64,000 bases of DNA from Seiridium cupressi (Eukaryota > Ascomycota > Sordariomycetes > Amphisphaeriales > Sporocadaceae), in assembly GCA_036674765.1 (NCBI GenBank), contig JARVKI010000009.1:248001-312000 (forward strand). The letters run 5' to 3'. This document shows positions 36,739-47,933 of the stretch, one piece after another (position 1 is the stretch's first letter; each line of letters starts with the position of its first letter). The translations under genes and the position numbers were made by a program. Below the pieces are notes generated by a model, which saw nothing but the letters and a program-made list of their open reading frames with translations, did not search any database and had not been told where the DNA came from.

Positions 36739-39022
36739 TTATATCTTTTCGCCGCCAGTCGCCGGGATAACCTCGTTGTCCGAGGATCCCTCGACATGAC
36801 GGGCTGCAGGATCGGTAGGGCCGGTGTGGTGAACAGGCTCCTTCGTCTCAGTGAAGCGTGTCTGGGCCTTGTCATCGTATAGATCAGTGCTGGAATTGCC
36901 CTCGTCGAAGTGGTAGAGCGGCTCAAGCTTGGCGTCCTTCCGCCAGAAGACATAGCGCTGAATCCACCATGGCAACCACTTCTTGAGCTGGTACTGGACG
37001 AACTTGGCGGTGGGGAGGCCGAAGACATAGTCCAGCTCTTCCAAAGTTCGCTGCTTCGTCTCGGGTACCCAGAGGAAGATCATAAAGAAGGCAACGACGT
37101 TGAAGCCGGCGTACAGGCAGAAAGCACCCTGCCGGGAGGTTAGTGATGCTATTCCAATTGCATTCTCGGGGAGAAGAGCTGCCACTTACAATGACATCGA
37201 GACTGGATAGGATCTTCGGGAAGGTAATAGACAGAACAGCAGCCCAGAACAAGCAGGTTGCCACAGCCCAGGACATACCAACTTCTCTGTGAGACAGCGG
37301 GAAGACTTCAGCACTATAAGTAAAGGGCACCGGTCCTTCACCAGGCGAGTAGAAAGCTGCGAAGAGGTAGATAAAAAGTGCCACAAGGCCCAAGTGAGCA
37401 CCTCCGCTTCCTGGGATCAATGTGCAAAGACCGGCAGCGAGAAGTGTCCAGGCCATGTTGGGGAAGGTGAATAAGAGCAGCGATCGACGCCCAAAGGTGT
37501 CGATGGTCCAGATAGCCGGCCAGGCGAAGATGAAGTTGACCAGACCGAACCCAAACGAGGCCAGCAAAGCATTGAAGTCGTCGGTTCCGGCTTGCTTGAA
37601 GACTGTAGACGAATAGAAAGCAATGATGTTGATACCGCACATTTGCTGGGCAATCATGACCACGAACGAGGCCAGGGTCGCTCTCCGAACTCTAGGAATA
37701 GTGAACAGCTCGATGAACCGTTTGATGTAGGTGGAGTCGCCGATCGCCTCCTTCTCAAGTCGAAGTTGGGCGTCGATAGCAATCAGATCGCGAGCCGCTT
37801 GGATTTTGTGGTTTCGGAGTCTGATGAGGGAGGCTAGTGCCTCACTGTATCGGTTCTTCTTCATGTACCATCTTGGAGATTCGGGACAGAAGAAGATCAG
37901 GAGGACAAGGGGTACGGCGGGAATGAAAGCGGATCCGACTTGCACTACAGGCAAACAGTTAGTTTAGCCACCATGACTTTTAGCCTACCAATCACTTACA
38001 TCTCCAGGCGATGTCCCCAACTTTACCAACCACCAGGTTGGCGGTAACACCAAGCAGAATGCCGAAAGCCGTCCACATTTGCCAGGTCATGACCAAAGCG
38101 CCACGAATCGCTGCCGGGCTGTTCTCAGCAGCAAAGATAGGGACCGTTGAGGCCTTGATGCCCATACCGATGCCGAGTAATAGACGTGTGGCCAGTAGTT
38201 GTCCCCAATTCTGAGTGAGAGCACCGCCAATTGGAGTCAGTAGACAGAAGATGGCAGAAATGAAGATGGTACCTGATGGGTCATTAATCCGAGTCCCACC
38301 TTTACATCGAACGAATGCAACTTACCACGGCGACCAAAATAGTTGTTGAGAGGATCAGAGCACCAGCAGCCAATGAAAGCAGAGCCAATGTAGGGAGCCG
38401 AGTTGATCAAACCAACAATAAAAGAATCGTAATCCTTCGTGTCGTCGCCAATGCCGAACTGTTTGGGGAATGACAAGTTCGCGCCGTTACTACCCTCCTG
38501 ATCCCAACCCTGCACGGCAGCTCCAATGGAACAAGTGATGATGGTCATGTAGAGCAGTTTTGGGACACGCCATTTGTGAGAGACCTCGAGACGAAGCCAA
38601 TCAATCTCTTCCGTGGTGAGAGCGTACTCGCCCTTGATCTCCTCGTACTTCTCGGGTTCCTGGGCAACCAGAGCGCCTTTCCGTAGCATTTCACGTTCTG
38701 CTTGCAGGCCTGAAGTTTCAACGATCTCCTCGACCCGCGCAAAGACCTCTTCCTGTGGGAGGCCCTTCAGAGGGTTCGAGATACTAGGATACATGTTAGA
38801 CAAAGTGTTACCACAAAGTGATGGTGTTCTGGACTAACCGAGCATTGATGTTCTCATTGATATCCTCAGCAGCTACTGTGCTGTGGCGGCGACCCTTTTC
38901 GATTGGCCCCGCGCTCTCGTATGAGGGCCTGGAGTCTTGGGTTAGCTCAACAATGTCCTCTCCAAGTCTTGTAATTCACCCGTTGGTACTCACGCTGCTA
39001 TGGGCTTGACCTCGTCCGCCAT
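36739..39022 (-). CDS. MFS sugar/polyol transporter
   Basis: Six exons: 39022..38994, 38928..38839, 38783..38326, 38272..38000, 37944..37190 and 37128..36739. The product is 664 residues, long for the family because of extended cytosolic ends. Sugar-porter hallmarks in order: [16 protein letters not shown] in the first helix and loop, NNYFGRRG after helix 2, a [12 protein letters not shown] motif before the central loop, the helix 7 segment [44 protein letters not shown], and [12 protein letters not shown] at the end of helix 12. It therefore carries a hexose, polyol or inositol by proton symport across the plasma membrane. The [16 protein letters not shown] start is typical of a fungal inositol/polyol-like branch (Fst1-type); the substrate is not certain. 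All five introns are 53-65 bp, and the first exon is only 29 nt. Confidence 0.92.
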
Positions 39023-42000
39023 GGTGGTTGTTTCTTTTGTCGCAACAGGGACACAGCAACAAATCGTTACGTATTCTCGAGGCAGAAGCTTCCGGTATAG
39101 GTAAGCCTTTGAAGCGGTTTCAACCAACAGTCCAGCCTTACGAAGGCAGCCTCACTCGGATGCAAGTGCTACCAGGAAGAACTTTAGAGCTGGAAGAACG
39201 ATGGATGGAGGGAGAGTAGAGATCTGTGCCAATCTGCGGGGAGGACTTGGGGATCGTTTTGTATCTGAACACCGAAGGATTCGCCTTGGCAACAAATGCA
39301 ACCTTTGGAAAGGGTTGTTCATTTGCAGCCATTGCCTTGCCAGGGTTACCATAGCTCCCCGCAAATGACAGATGGAAATTCCAGCTTGCCCGCATGGGGA
39401 GGCACCTCTAGACCAGGATCATGGCGCGAATGTGCGGAACAGTACATACAAGGCAAACAAGGGATCAGCACAGACGGTGTGTTATCCAACCCCAGGCAAT
39501 CTACCAGCCTTTCGGCCTCGAGGAACTAAGACGGTACTTTGGCGATACCTGAGACTAAACTAAACTACACTAATGTAGGCCAGGAGTGCTCAACTCGAGC
39601 CGGCTAGTCTTCCCTTCGAGCTTGAGAACAAAAGAGCACTATCTTGGATTTCATGAGCGCCCTTGTGCTTAAGTTCATGCTCCTGGATTCTGGCTATCGC
39701 GTGACATGGCGGAGGAGCGAGCAGAAGGACCATGTTCCTTCCGTAAACCTCTGAAAATAGTCCATAGCCCACAAATTTGTACTGGGTAAGGTAGCTATTA
39801 TATAACCCACAGTGTGCCTAGCCGATCGGAACCAGATTCGTGACCCGAGCATTGGGCTGGGGTCGAGCCTTGTCCTACCCTGGCAAAGATCTACGTCATT
39901 GGGATCGCGTAGTCAAGAAAACGACCCATGCTTGCATACTCGCTAATTAGCATGTCGATTGAATATTCTGATGTCTTGCTTGGTGGATTCCTTTCTTTTT
40001 TTTTTTGCTTGCCTGGCTATGAAGCGGCAGGCCCCATTACCTTGTGTTAGATGTCGATGGCGCTTGGAGATGTGTGACGGCCGTCCAATTCATTCCGTGG
40101 CGCCACCAGCTCCGGTAGTTGTGTATGAATTGGGTGCGAGTTCTGGGGTGCTCTGGGGTCGGAAAGCAGCTAGCCAGGCAAGTTTGTTAGTGCTTATCTG
40201 GGCTGGTCGCTTATGAACCGCCCTAGCTCAGAGGGGATATCTGCGTAGCGTGGCGTTCCATATGTTAGGTGCGGAATCAGTCACAATTTGCGGTTGATTG
40301 GTGATAGCCAGATACCATGCTCGCGATAGTGATATACTTGGTTCGACGTTAATTGCCAAGAGCATCTGCGGGCACTTGATAGCCCGAGCAATATCCGTTA
40401 GCTGCCGTTCAAACCCGTTGTGCCGTTTGATGAGATGTCAGATGTTTGAGCCTGGCTACGAGCGTGAATCATTCGATTGCACAACAGAGGACGTGGGAGA
40501 GCGTGCCGCGTACTTCTCCAGGAGCTTAGAAGTAGTGCAAGGGACTTCTGGCTTCACTCAAAGTCTTTCTCTCGATGGTCAAAAAGTCATTGGAGTTGAT
40601 CTCGGGTAAAATCGAGGCGATCGGTCCATGCTTCTGGACCATTGTTCTGTGGCTAACTACCTAGCTATGATACACTGTACATGCATACACAGGCACACAG
40701 ACCAGCCGCCGTAAACACTATTTTAATTCTTGCGTTGAACTGGTCGCAAAGGATTCACCCCGGACATGTTGTGAGTGGCCAAGGAATGTGTTACTCAGGC
40801 CTGTAAAGTTCATGTATTGTACTGTAGGTTTCTTCGAGCTCCACCGACTCCACCATTTGGGGCCCACTCCAGCGGCGCGAGCGTTCTGGATCCTGGGTCT
40901 GGGGGATTCTTGGGGAAGGAACTCCAATTTTTCCCCAATGTCCCAAGCTGCTGCCCATGGGGATATTCTAGCTCATGATTAGAAAGCGAAAATTGGGGCG
41001 CGGAAGATTTTTATTTTTATTTTTTTAGGACGTTTGGAATTGTGTATAGACGGTGTACCGGTAGAGACTCGATCGCGGCTCTGTTGTGCACCAAGAACCT
41101 TGTGCTTCGTTGCTGGTAACCTAGCACCCGAGCCAAGGCCTCTTGGAAACGTCAAACAAGCACGACAAGCAACCTTGGTACCGAACGGCTTGTCTTGGAG
41201 AAGCTTGATGCAGCAGCAGCCACAAGAGCCTCTTTCGCAAGAGCTCAAAGCACGCATATCGGTTCGATGCTCTCCACAGAGCGCAATCGATCCATTTGGC
41301 CCAGAATCTCACGTGGTCATTAAATTTTTACAAGCTCCATTCGGAATATCCTGAATGGCTTCAGATGAGCGGTCGTGGCCTCCAATGGCGCTTTCTGCCG
41401 CTGGCGCCAGCCTTTCCAGGAAGTGCATGCGGCTTGCGACGATCCTGCTATTGGCCACTGGCGGCGTCCCCTTGCACAGGGTCGGGCATCCAAAATGCCC
41501 TGGAGTCCTGCCACTGACGACTTGGATGTGCCTCTCGCTTCCCCGCCTTTTGCCGCGATTGACTGCTCGAACAAGACGGTGCTAAACGTCCAGTGATCAG
41601 CACACTGGTGACCAAAAGTCGTCCCCGTCGTACGGGTCGCCCTGTATCTTGTCAAGTCTGTGCACCATCAGCACCACGGTGCCTTCGCACTGGTTACTGC
41701 AGTTTAAACGGCCTTGAGCTCCACACGGGGTACATTAATGTGTGCTGTCGGCTACATACTTGCGGATACTGTAGGTACTTTCGCTGTATCTTTTTCCATG
41801 TGCTCCTCGAAAAACACACCCACTCAGTACCAACGATCCACTTCCTTGCGTGAACAGTCAGACTCGTGATCAATTTGAACGACCCCTATTGTGCCCTCAT
41901 CTCATGAAAATCTGACCTAATTGCAACATGACTTGCATAGCTAAGAAGGTACAGAGTACATTACCGCATGGCATCGAGTTGCTCACTACCTCGCAACGAT

Positions 42001-42507
42001 CCTTCCACGGTGAGGGGACGCACTCCTAGAGTCAAACCTACTCCAAACTCCAATTATATACTTTCTTGCCACGCGAACCACCAAAGTAAGCAGCTCGTTG
42101 TAACGGTTCGTTGTAACGGTTAGTCTCACAATGCCTGATGCTCTCATATGGCGTTATATGGTCCTGTAGCATAGGTACTTTTTGTGATTCGTGACTTGTA
42201 GAGCTTCCAGCCACGTATCACATAAGAACTGTTGGGATTGTTATTCAAGAATTGATAATGTAATACACATACGCAGAAGCATGTGAGTGCCACGATATCG
42301 TGTGCAAAGTTGACATGAGGCTGAGTGTATTCCACTACGCACAACACACCGTCCGGGCACAAGGATTGATACATGCCATGTTAACTTCCCACGTGTTTGG
42401 GTGACATCAAGCTTCCGTGGCCATTCATTTTCAAACTTTGATGCTGGTTGGGGAGCTTGGTTAGGCAGCCCTTGACATCAGGAGGACGAAACACCCTTGT
42501 CGACCAT
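39023..42507. other. Intergenic region, 3.5 kb
   Basis: It contains the transporter promoter and the far 3' flank of the ABP2-like gene. No gene is recognised; ORFs are short and without motifs. It includes an A/T-rich T-tract at about 41,005-41,030 and a perfect 13-bp tandem repeat at 42096-42121. Confidence 0.5.
42096..42121 (+). repeat. Perfect 13-bp direct repeat, two copies
   Basis: The unit CGTTGTAACGGTT occurs twice back to back (42096-42108 and 42109-42121). No function is known; it might be a paired protein-binding site or a replication-slippage product. Confidence 0.7.
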
Positions 42508-42541
42508 TTTGAGCCTCTTTTATGCGGTGAAGAGGCTCAAA
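42508..42541. other. Perfect 12-bp inverted repeat (hairpin)
   Basis: TTTGAGCCTCTT at 42508-42519 and its exact complement at 42530-42541 flank a 10-base loop. It lies about 230 bp past the stop codon of the ABP2-like gene, so it may be in that gene's 3' UTR or just beyond it. Confidence 0.55.
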
Positions 42542-42774
42542 CGTTTATTTACACATTGACATTAGGCGACATTCAGCGAAACAACGCAGCATATGCATGA
42601 ATTTTGTATTGCTTGCTCGTACAAGAGGGGTATTCAATGACAATCATAACTCCATCGCCCATGCATATACTCCGGCACAAAGCTATCCTCGTATCGGCCG
42701 TGCCTGTATCACATAATCTCCACGTGGGATACGCTTCCTTTTGCGTAAACGTCGACTTCCCAGGTTTCCAACTT

Positions 42775-44825
42775 TCACTTCGACCGCTTGAGAGATTCAA
42801 GAACACTCAATCTCAAGTCCGTGTCGTGTTGATGATTTGTTTTCACGGCGCGCAGCAGTTCTTGGTATTTCTTCTTCCAATGCTGCGCGTCACCGTGCCC
42901 CGCCGTTTCATTGTCCAACATTTCAAGCTCGTCCTGCTTCTCCTTCCATAAACTATGGGGTACTGTCTCCGTCAAGGAGAAGTTGCCCCTGAGGACGCCA
43001 TATCGTAAACCCCATTTGCAAGTGTACTTGCTGGAATTTGGGCCGTCTTCGATCCGCGTGATTGTAGCCTTGACGCCCTTTTGCAGCACGCTGCCACCAG
43101 CAAGTATTGCCAAGTTGCTGAGAAAGCTCTCTGGTGTAAGTGCTTGTTTCTGCATATTCCCTATGATCATCTTGGCCATCGCTTCGGCCTCATCAAAACC
43201 GCACGATGGTATTTTGTTGCCGCTAGCATCAAACCAGTCCGCAACAAGAAGTTCCGATACGAAAAGACTTTCGACCTCGCGGACATTGACCATGCTCTCA
43301 TCTTGGGAGTCTACTGATGTATCTCCTGGTGGTCCATTTTGGGGCATAGCTAGCATTGGAGGGCATGGTGTTTGGGTTGTGGAACTTGCAGTTATTGCAT
43401 TTGAGGTCATGTTTGAGCCCGATACGTTACTGCTCTCATTGACACCAGTACTGTGGCCGTTGACCATAACGACCGGCGGTGGTGGCGTCGCCAATCTCAC
43501 ATTCCCACCTTGCCTTTCCGGAACTTGTAGTGATAGGCGACCTGGCCGACCTGGCCGTGAGGCTTGGGAAGGGCCGGCTGAAGTGGGAGTTGGAACTGAC
43601 GAGGGCGTTGATGTAGGAGCCGAAGTAGGCGCAGTAGGAAATATCGGCACCGGAGCGGTCAGCGGATGGGCTGACCTGGGCGTGTCTTTGTCAAAATTCG
43701 TCGCCTGGAAGACGCGACTGGCATCTGGCGTGGCTGAGAAGGAAACATCAGCACCTCTGTTTATAGGCGGTCGGCCGCGTGTCTTCCCACTAGCAATTGA
43801 GCCGCCGCTACGCCAGGCTGAAGAAACAACCTTGGCACCATGCCTTCGACCTAGTTGCTTAGCTTTTGAAGGTGTGATTGCCGATAGAGGTTCATCTGCC
43901 CAGAGCCCTCTCCCATTAATCGGTGTCATTGCTGACTGTGGGTACGCCGTCATTGGTGTCTGGCTGAGTTCAGACGGCCAAGGAAATCCAGAACCAGAGC
44001 CGGGAAGAACACTGGATCGAGCTTCATCTGCAGGCGGAAACAGGAAGGTACGCTGGCCATCTGGATGCGCTGTCCACGGTTCTGAGCCATTTTGTCGTTG
44101 CGTGGGCCCTTCACTATTGAAATTTGGAGACTCGAGTCTAGGACGTTGCGAGGGTGACTTATTTAGGTCATCTTCCGGCTTCCGACGGCCACGACGGGGC
44201 CTGATCTGTGGTAATAACGACCTGAGGGCCATGTCATCTTCAGCAGCGACACCATCTCTCCCCTCCTCACACACTGGGTTTGGATCCGTCGGCACCTGGG
44301 TAAAATACGGGTGCTCGTTGTCAAGAAGGTAATCAAAGAAGGCATCGATGTGCATAGAATGCATCCACCTCTGAGTGGGCTACATTAGTACCTGGCCCAT
44401 GGCGTTACCAAAGCATGATGACTTACTTTCAGCCTCACAGCATATTGCTGAATCTTTTGGGAACTTTGCCCCTTCTGTGTATCAGGCGGCGTGACGCCCA
44501 AATTGACCGCCAAATCCGCCCATGTTTTCAGCTCCTTCGTATGCAGCTTCTTGATGAGTTCGAAGAGAGTAAAGGTGCTAAAGGCTTTCCCATCACTTTT
44601 TGGAGGCATCCGAAATGCTTCTCCCAAGGCACCCGTGTCTGCCTCTTGGGGAACAGCCGGGTTGCAATACAGGATGAAGTTGATATAGGCATCCTCGATC
44701 GAAGTGCTTGTCACACTCTTCTCTGGTAGATTGGGCCTGAGTCTGAGCGGTTTTGGTGAGACATTGTTGGCCGAAGGCGGAGGCGTGTGCTGTATATTAG
44801 TCATGGCTGGCATTGCGACCGCCAT
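42775..44825 (-). CDS. ARS-binding protein 2 (Abp2)-like DNA-binding protein
   Basis: Two exons: 44825..44427 and 44370..42775. The 56-bp intron joins QQYAVRLK to RWMHSMHIDAFF. The product is 664 residues. The conserved part is N-terminal (about residues 35-160): EDAYINFILYCNP, MPPKSDGKAFSTFTLFELIKKL, LKTWADLAVNLGV and KGQSSQKIQQYAVRLK, ending DAFFDYLLDNEHPYFTQVP. This matches the Abp2 domain first described in fission yeast, where the protein binds AT-rich replication-origin sequence. The middle is Pro/Ser/Thr-rich with an AT-hook-like KTRGRPPIN segment. Residues about 490-590 form a second conserved block (GGSVLQKGVKATITRIED), and the C-terminus is a short coiled coil. It is likely nuclear. 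The role in origin binding is taken from the family; other fungal members are uncharacterised. Confidence 0.88.
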
Positions 44826-46478
44826 TCTGGCATCCGAATATCAAGGTGAAGCCCGCGTATTGTCATGGACAGTCATATGCCAGGTTTCCAACTCCCAGTC
44901 AGGTACGCGCTTACGGGTATCCACGTGATGTGCTAGTATGATTGTGCACAGCCCGGGAGGTGCTTTTTAGATCTGTTGAACGGCGAGGAGCTTTATTCGC
45001 ATTGCCACTTCGTAAAGCTGTTTGGGTGGTTCCATGTACGGGCGGTCAGAACTGGTTGAGTCGGGAACAATGCGAGATCTTCGGCCGTCATAGCAGATTG
45101 GTGCCGAAGCTTGCTATCGATTCAGAGCGATGAAAGCTAGCCATTGGTTTCATCTTAACAGCAAATTGGAGCTTGACATACGGTACATGATGAAATTGCC
45201 CGCTTATCATAAGACGTGAAGACGCGAAAAGATGCCACGGGCGTGGGAGCGAGCTATCGTGTCGTGAAAGGGTTCGTGATGCAGGAGTGTTTATTTTTGG
45301 AACCCCAGACATGGGGGTCGAAAGGGCCGTCCCACCACAGCCACCCAGAGTACAACTCCAAATTGTTCCTTACTATTTATATACCCATCACGTGACGTGC
45401 GCCAGCACCCAACACCAGAACTTGGAGGCTTCCATTTTCTGTTTGGGATTGGGCGCACTCAGAATACCATTGAATGAGAGTCTAGTTTGGGTATATACCA
45501 TATAGCTGCTCATGTCGCTGAGATGCAACATACTTCACCGCATAGCGTTTGGGGAAGCCGCGCGCTGTCGAGCTCATTTCATGGGACTCAACCAACATGC
45601 AAGCGTGTTTGTGAATAGTCTCAGAGAGCTATCCTAAGATAATGAAGTTTCCCCTAGCCTCACGAAGTAGGCATATGTCATGCAGTAGTTCGATGGCCGT
45701 GCTAGTATTCGTACTGTCCCCGAACATGGAGTAGGAACACGAGGTCGGTCTTGGCCTGCTGGTTTTGAAAGGGTACCCAATGCTGACATTAACCACCATT
45801 TCCGGTTGCTAAACGGCGAACTGTCTTTCTTATTCGCCAGACTAACATATGGCAAGGGACTAGACTATACTCTCTACCAACAGCCAAAGATCCTTATGTG
45901 TCACTTGTAAACCTTGTATGGAGCCTAAGTACACCACTTGTCTTCTTCAACAATGAAGACCGCCGAGTCGGGGTTTACTAAGTATGACCTTCGCAACTGC
46001 AATACATTAGGGATTAATTTCTTTCGGAACCCCAAACGCTCAATATCTCACTTTCTTTGTGCCCGCTTGCCTCTGTGCCTGTCACGAGCCACCCTCTCAT
46101 TTCCTCAAGCGTGTTTTGTAGGCCACAATCGCGTTGTCGACATGTGAAAGCCTTCCGTCCCGGCGCCATGAACAATTAAGATGAGTACCCCGAAAATGCG
46201 GGGGACAGGGGCTCCAACTGCCACACACTGCAGGGCTGCCACTGACTAGCACCCGACTCAAACATAGTGACATCAATCGGACCTCGGCTTCAGTTGGAAA
46301 GCTTCACCCGCAAACCGACCGAGCAAGTCCATCATCTGAGAGATCCATTTTCCACCGTTATCGCGCCGTGGGGATATGAATGCACCAGTGTCCATTCCGC
46401 CTGCGAAATATCACGAACTCCTTGCCCCTGACTGAAAGTTCTCTTGTTCATTTAAGAATCAGCTATCCCCAAAAAACA
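44826..46478. other. Intergenic region between divergent genes, 1.65 kb
   Basis: It should contain the promoters of the ABP2-like gene (-) and the peroxisomal carrier (+). No other gene is seen. Confidence 0.5.
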
Positions 46479-47577
46479 ATGGCGCCCGCAGCTTCTAAAC
46501 CCGTCATTCCGCAAAACGACAACGTCGCGCATGCCCTCGCCGGTGCGGGAGGCGGCGTTCTGTCTATGATACTGACGTATGCGCCTCCAAAGACGGGATT
46601 CCAAATTTCTAAAAATCACTTTACTAATTTGATTCAACTACAGATACCCTCTCATAACCCTCTCCACGCGCGCTCAAGTCGAATCAACCCGCGCCGAAAC
46701 CCCTTTCTTGACGGCCGTGAAGCGCATCATCGCACGTGAAGGTGTATCGGGTCTCTATGCCGGCCTCGACTCGGCCGTCTTCGGCATCAGCGTAACCAAC
46801 TTTGTTTACTACTACTGGTACGAATGGACGCGAGCATTCTTTGAGGCGGCCGCCGTAAAGGCAGGACGCCCCAACAAGAAGCTGACCACCATTGAGTCCA
46901 TGATGGCGGGCGCGCTGGCCGGTTCTGCCACCGTGCTGTTGACGAACCCGATCTGGGTCGTCAACACACGCATGACGACGCGCAAGCAGACCATCGAGGA
47001 GGAGAAGGGCGCGGGTGAGCCAGGTGCCGAGAAGAAGAGGAACCCCACGACTATCGGCACACTGCTGGCGTTGCTGAAAGAGGAAGGGCCGCAGGCGCTG
47101 TTCCGCGGTGTCGTGCCGGCCCTTGTGCTGGTCATCAATCCCATCTTGCAGTACACATTGTTCGAGCAGATGAAGAATGTGGTGGAGCGGAAACGGCGCA
47201 TCACCCCTGGCGTGGCGTTCGTACTGGGCGCGTTGGGCAAGCTCTTTGCAACGAGCATCACGTATCCCTACATCACCGTCAAGTCGCAAATGCACGTCGC
47301 TGGCAACGGACAACGCGAGGGCATGGGACAGGCAATCAGCCGTGTCATCAAGGACGAGGGTTATAAGGGGCTATACAAGGGTGAGTATTCATGTCCGCTT
47401 GGGCTTTCCTTGTGGGAAACAAAAGGCGAAGTACAGCTGCTAATCTGACAACCAGGTATCGCTCCAAAGGTCACTCAAAGTGTCTTGACAGCGGCTTTCC
47501 TTTTCGCGTTCAAGGATGTGCTATATGAGCAGACTGTCCGCCTAAGAAGTGCTGCGGCCAAGAAGGCCCTTGCATAA
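46479..47577 (+). CDS. ANT1: Peroxisomal adenine-nucleotide carrier (PMP47/Ant1 type)
   Basis: Three exons: 46479..46576, 46644..47380 and 47456..47577. The product is 318 residues. It belongs to the mitochondrial carrier superfamily, with three repeats whose motifs are YPLITLSTRAQ, NPIWVVNTRM and YPYITVKSQM. These depart from the usual PxDxxK/R pattern exactly as in PMP47/Ant1 proteins. The family brings ATP into peroxisomes in exchange for AMP, for activation of medium-chain fatty acids. A charged loop (KQTIEEEKGAGEPGAEKKR) separates repeats 1-2 from the later part. Both introns (67 and 75 bp) have consensus ends. It converges on MAK10, with 356 bp between stop codons. Confidence 0.92.
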
Positions 47578-47933
47578 GAGCAATTGTTATAGGCATCATT
47601 CTGGTTGAGCTGCCTTGATCCGTAGAGCGGTCTTTGACGGTGGCTCTGCCTTGCGGGTGGTAGTGCAACCAAGCATAATCGAGATCGCAACGGCATATGA
47701 AGTTATTCCTGCGGCAGTAGCTAGAGGGGGGAGTGTTGACCGATAATGTGGAACAAAGCATATCCATGTATGATGTTTGAATGACATAAGACGTCATTGC
47801 GATTCTGGATGCTAACATTGATTTATACCCAGCAAGACAACACCAATAAATGTTATATTTTTCATTTTTGGTTTTATTCCCACAGTGTATAAGAACTCTA
47901 GACGCATGATGCCATAGAGATTTCGACGAACTA
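47578..47933. other. Convergent 3' spacer
   Basis: It holds the 3' UTRs of the peroxisomal carrier gene (+) and MAK10 (-). An AATAAA-type signal occurs on the + strand near 47,847. No gene is seen. Confidence 0.5.

Noticed and set aside
42911..44332. 473-codon open frame on the + strand opposite the ABP2-like gene
   Set aside because: It is the antisense shadow of a biased, Pro/Ser-rich coding exon. It shows no domain, no splice pattern and no promoter of its own, while the minus strand encodes a recognised family.
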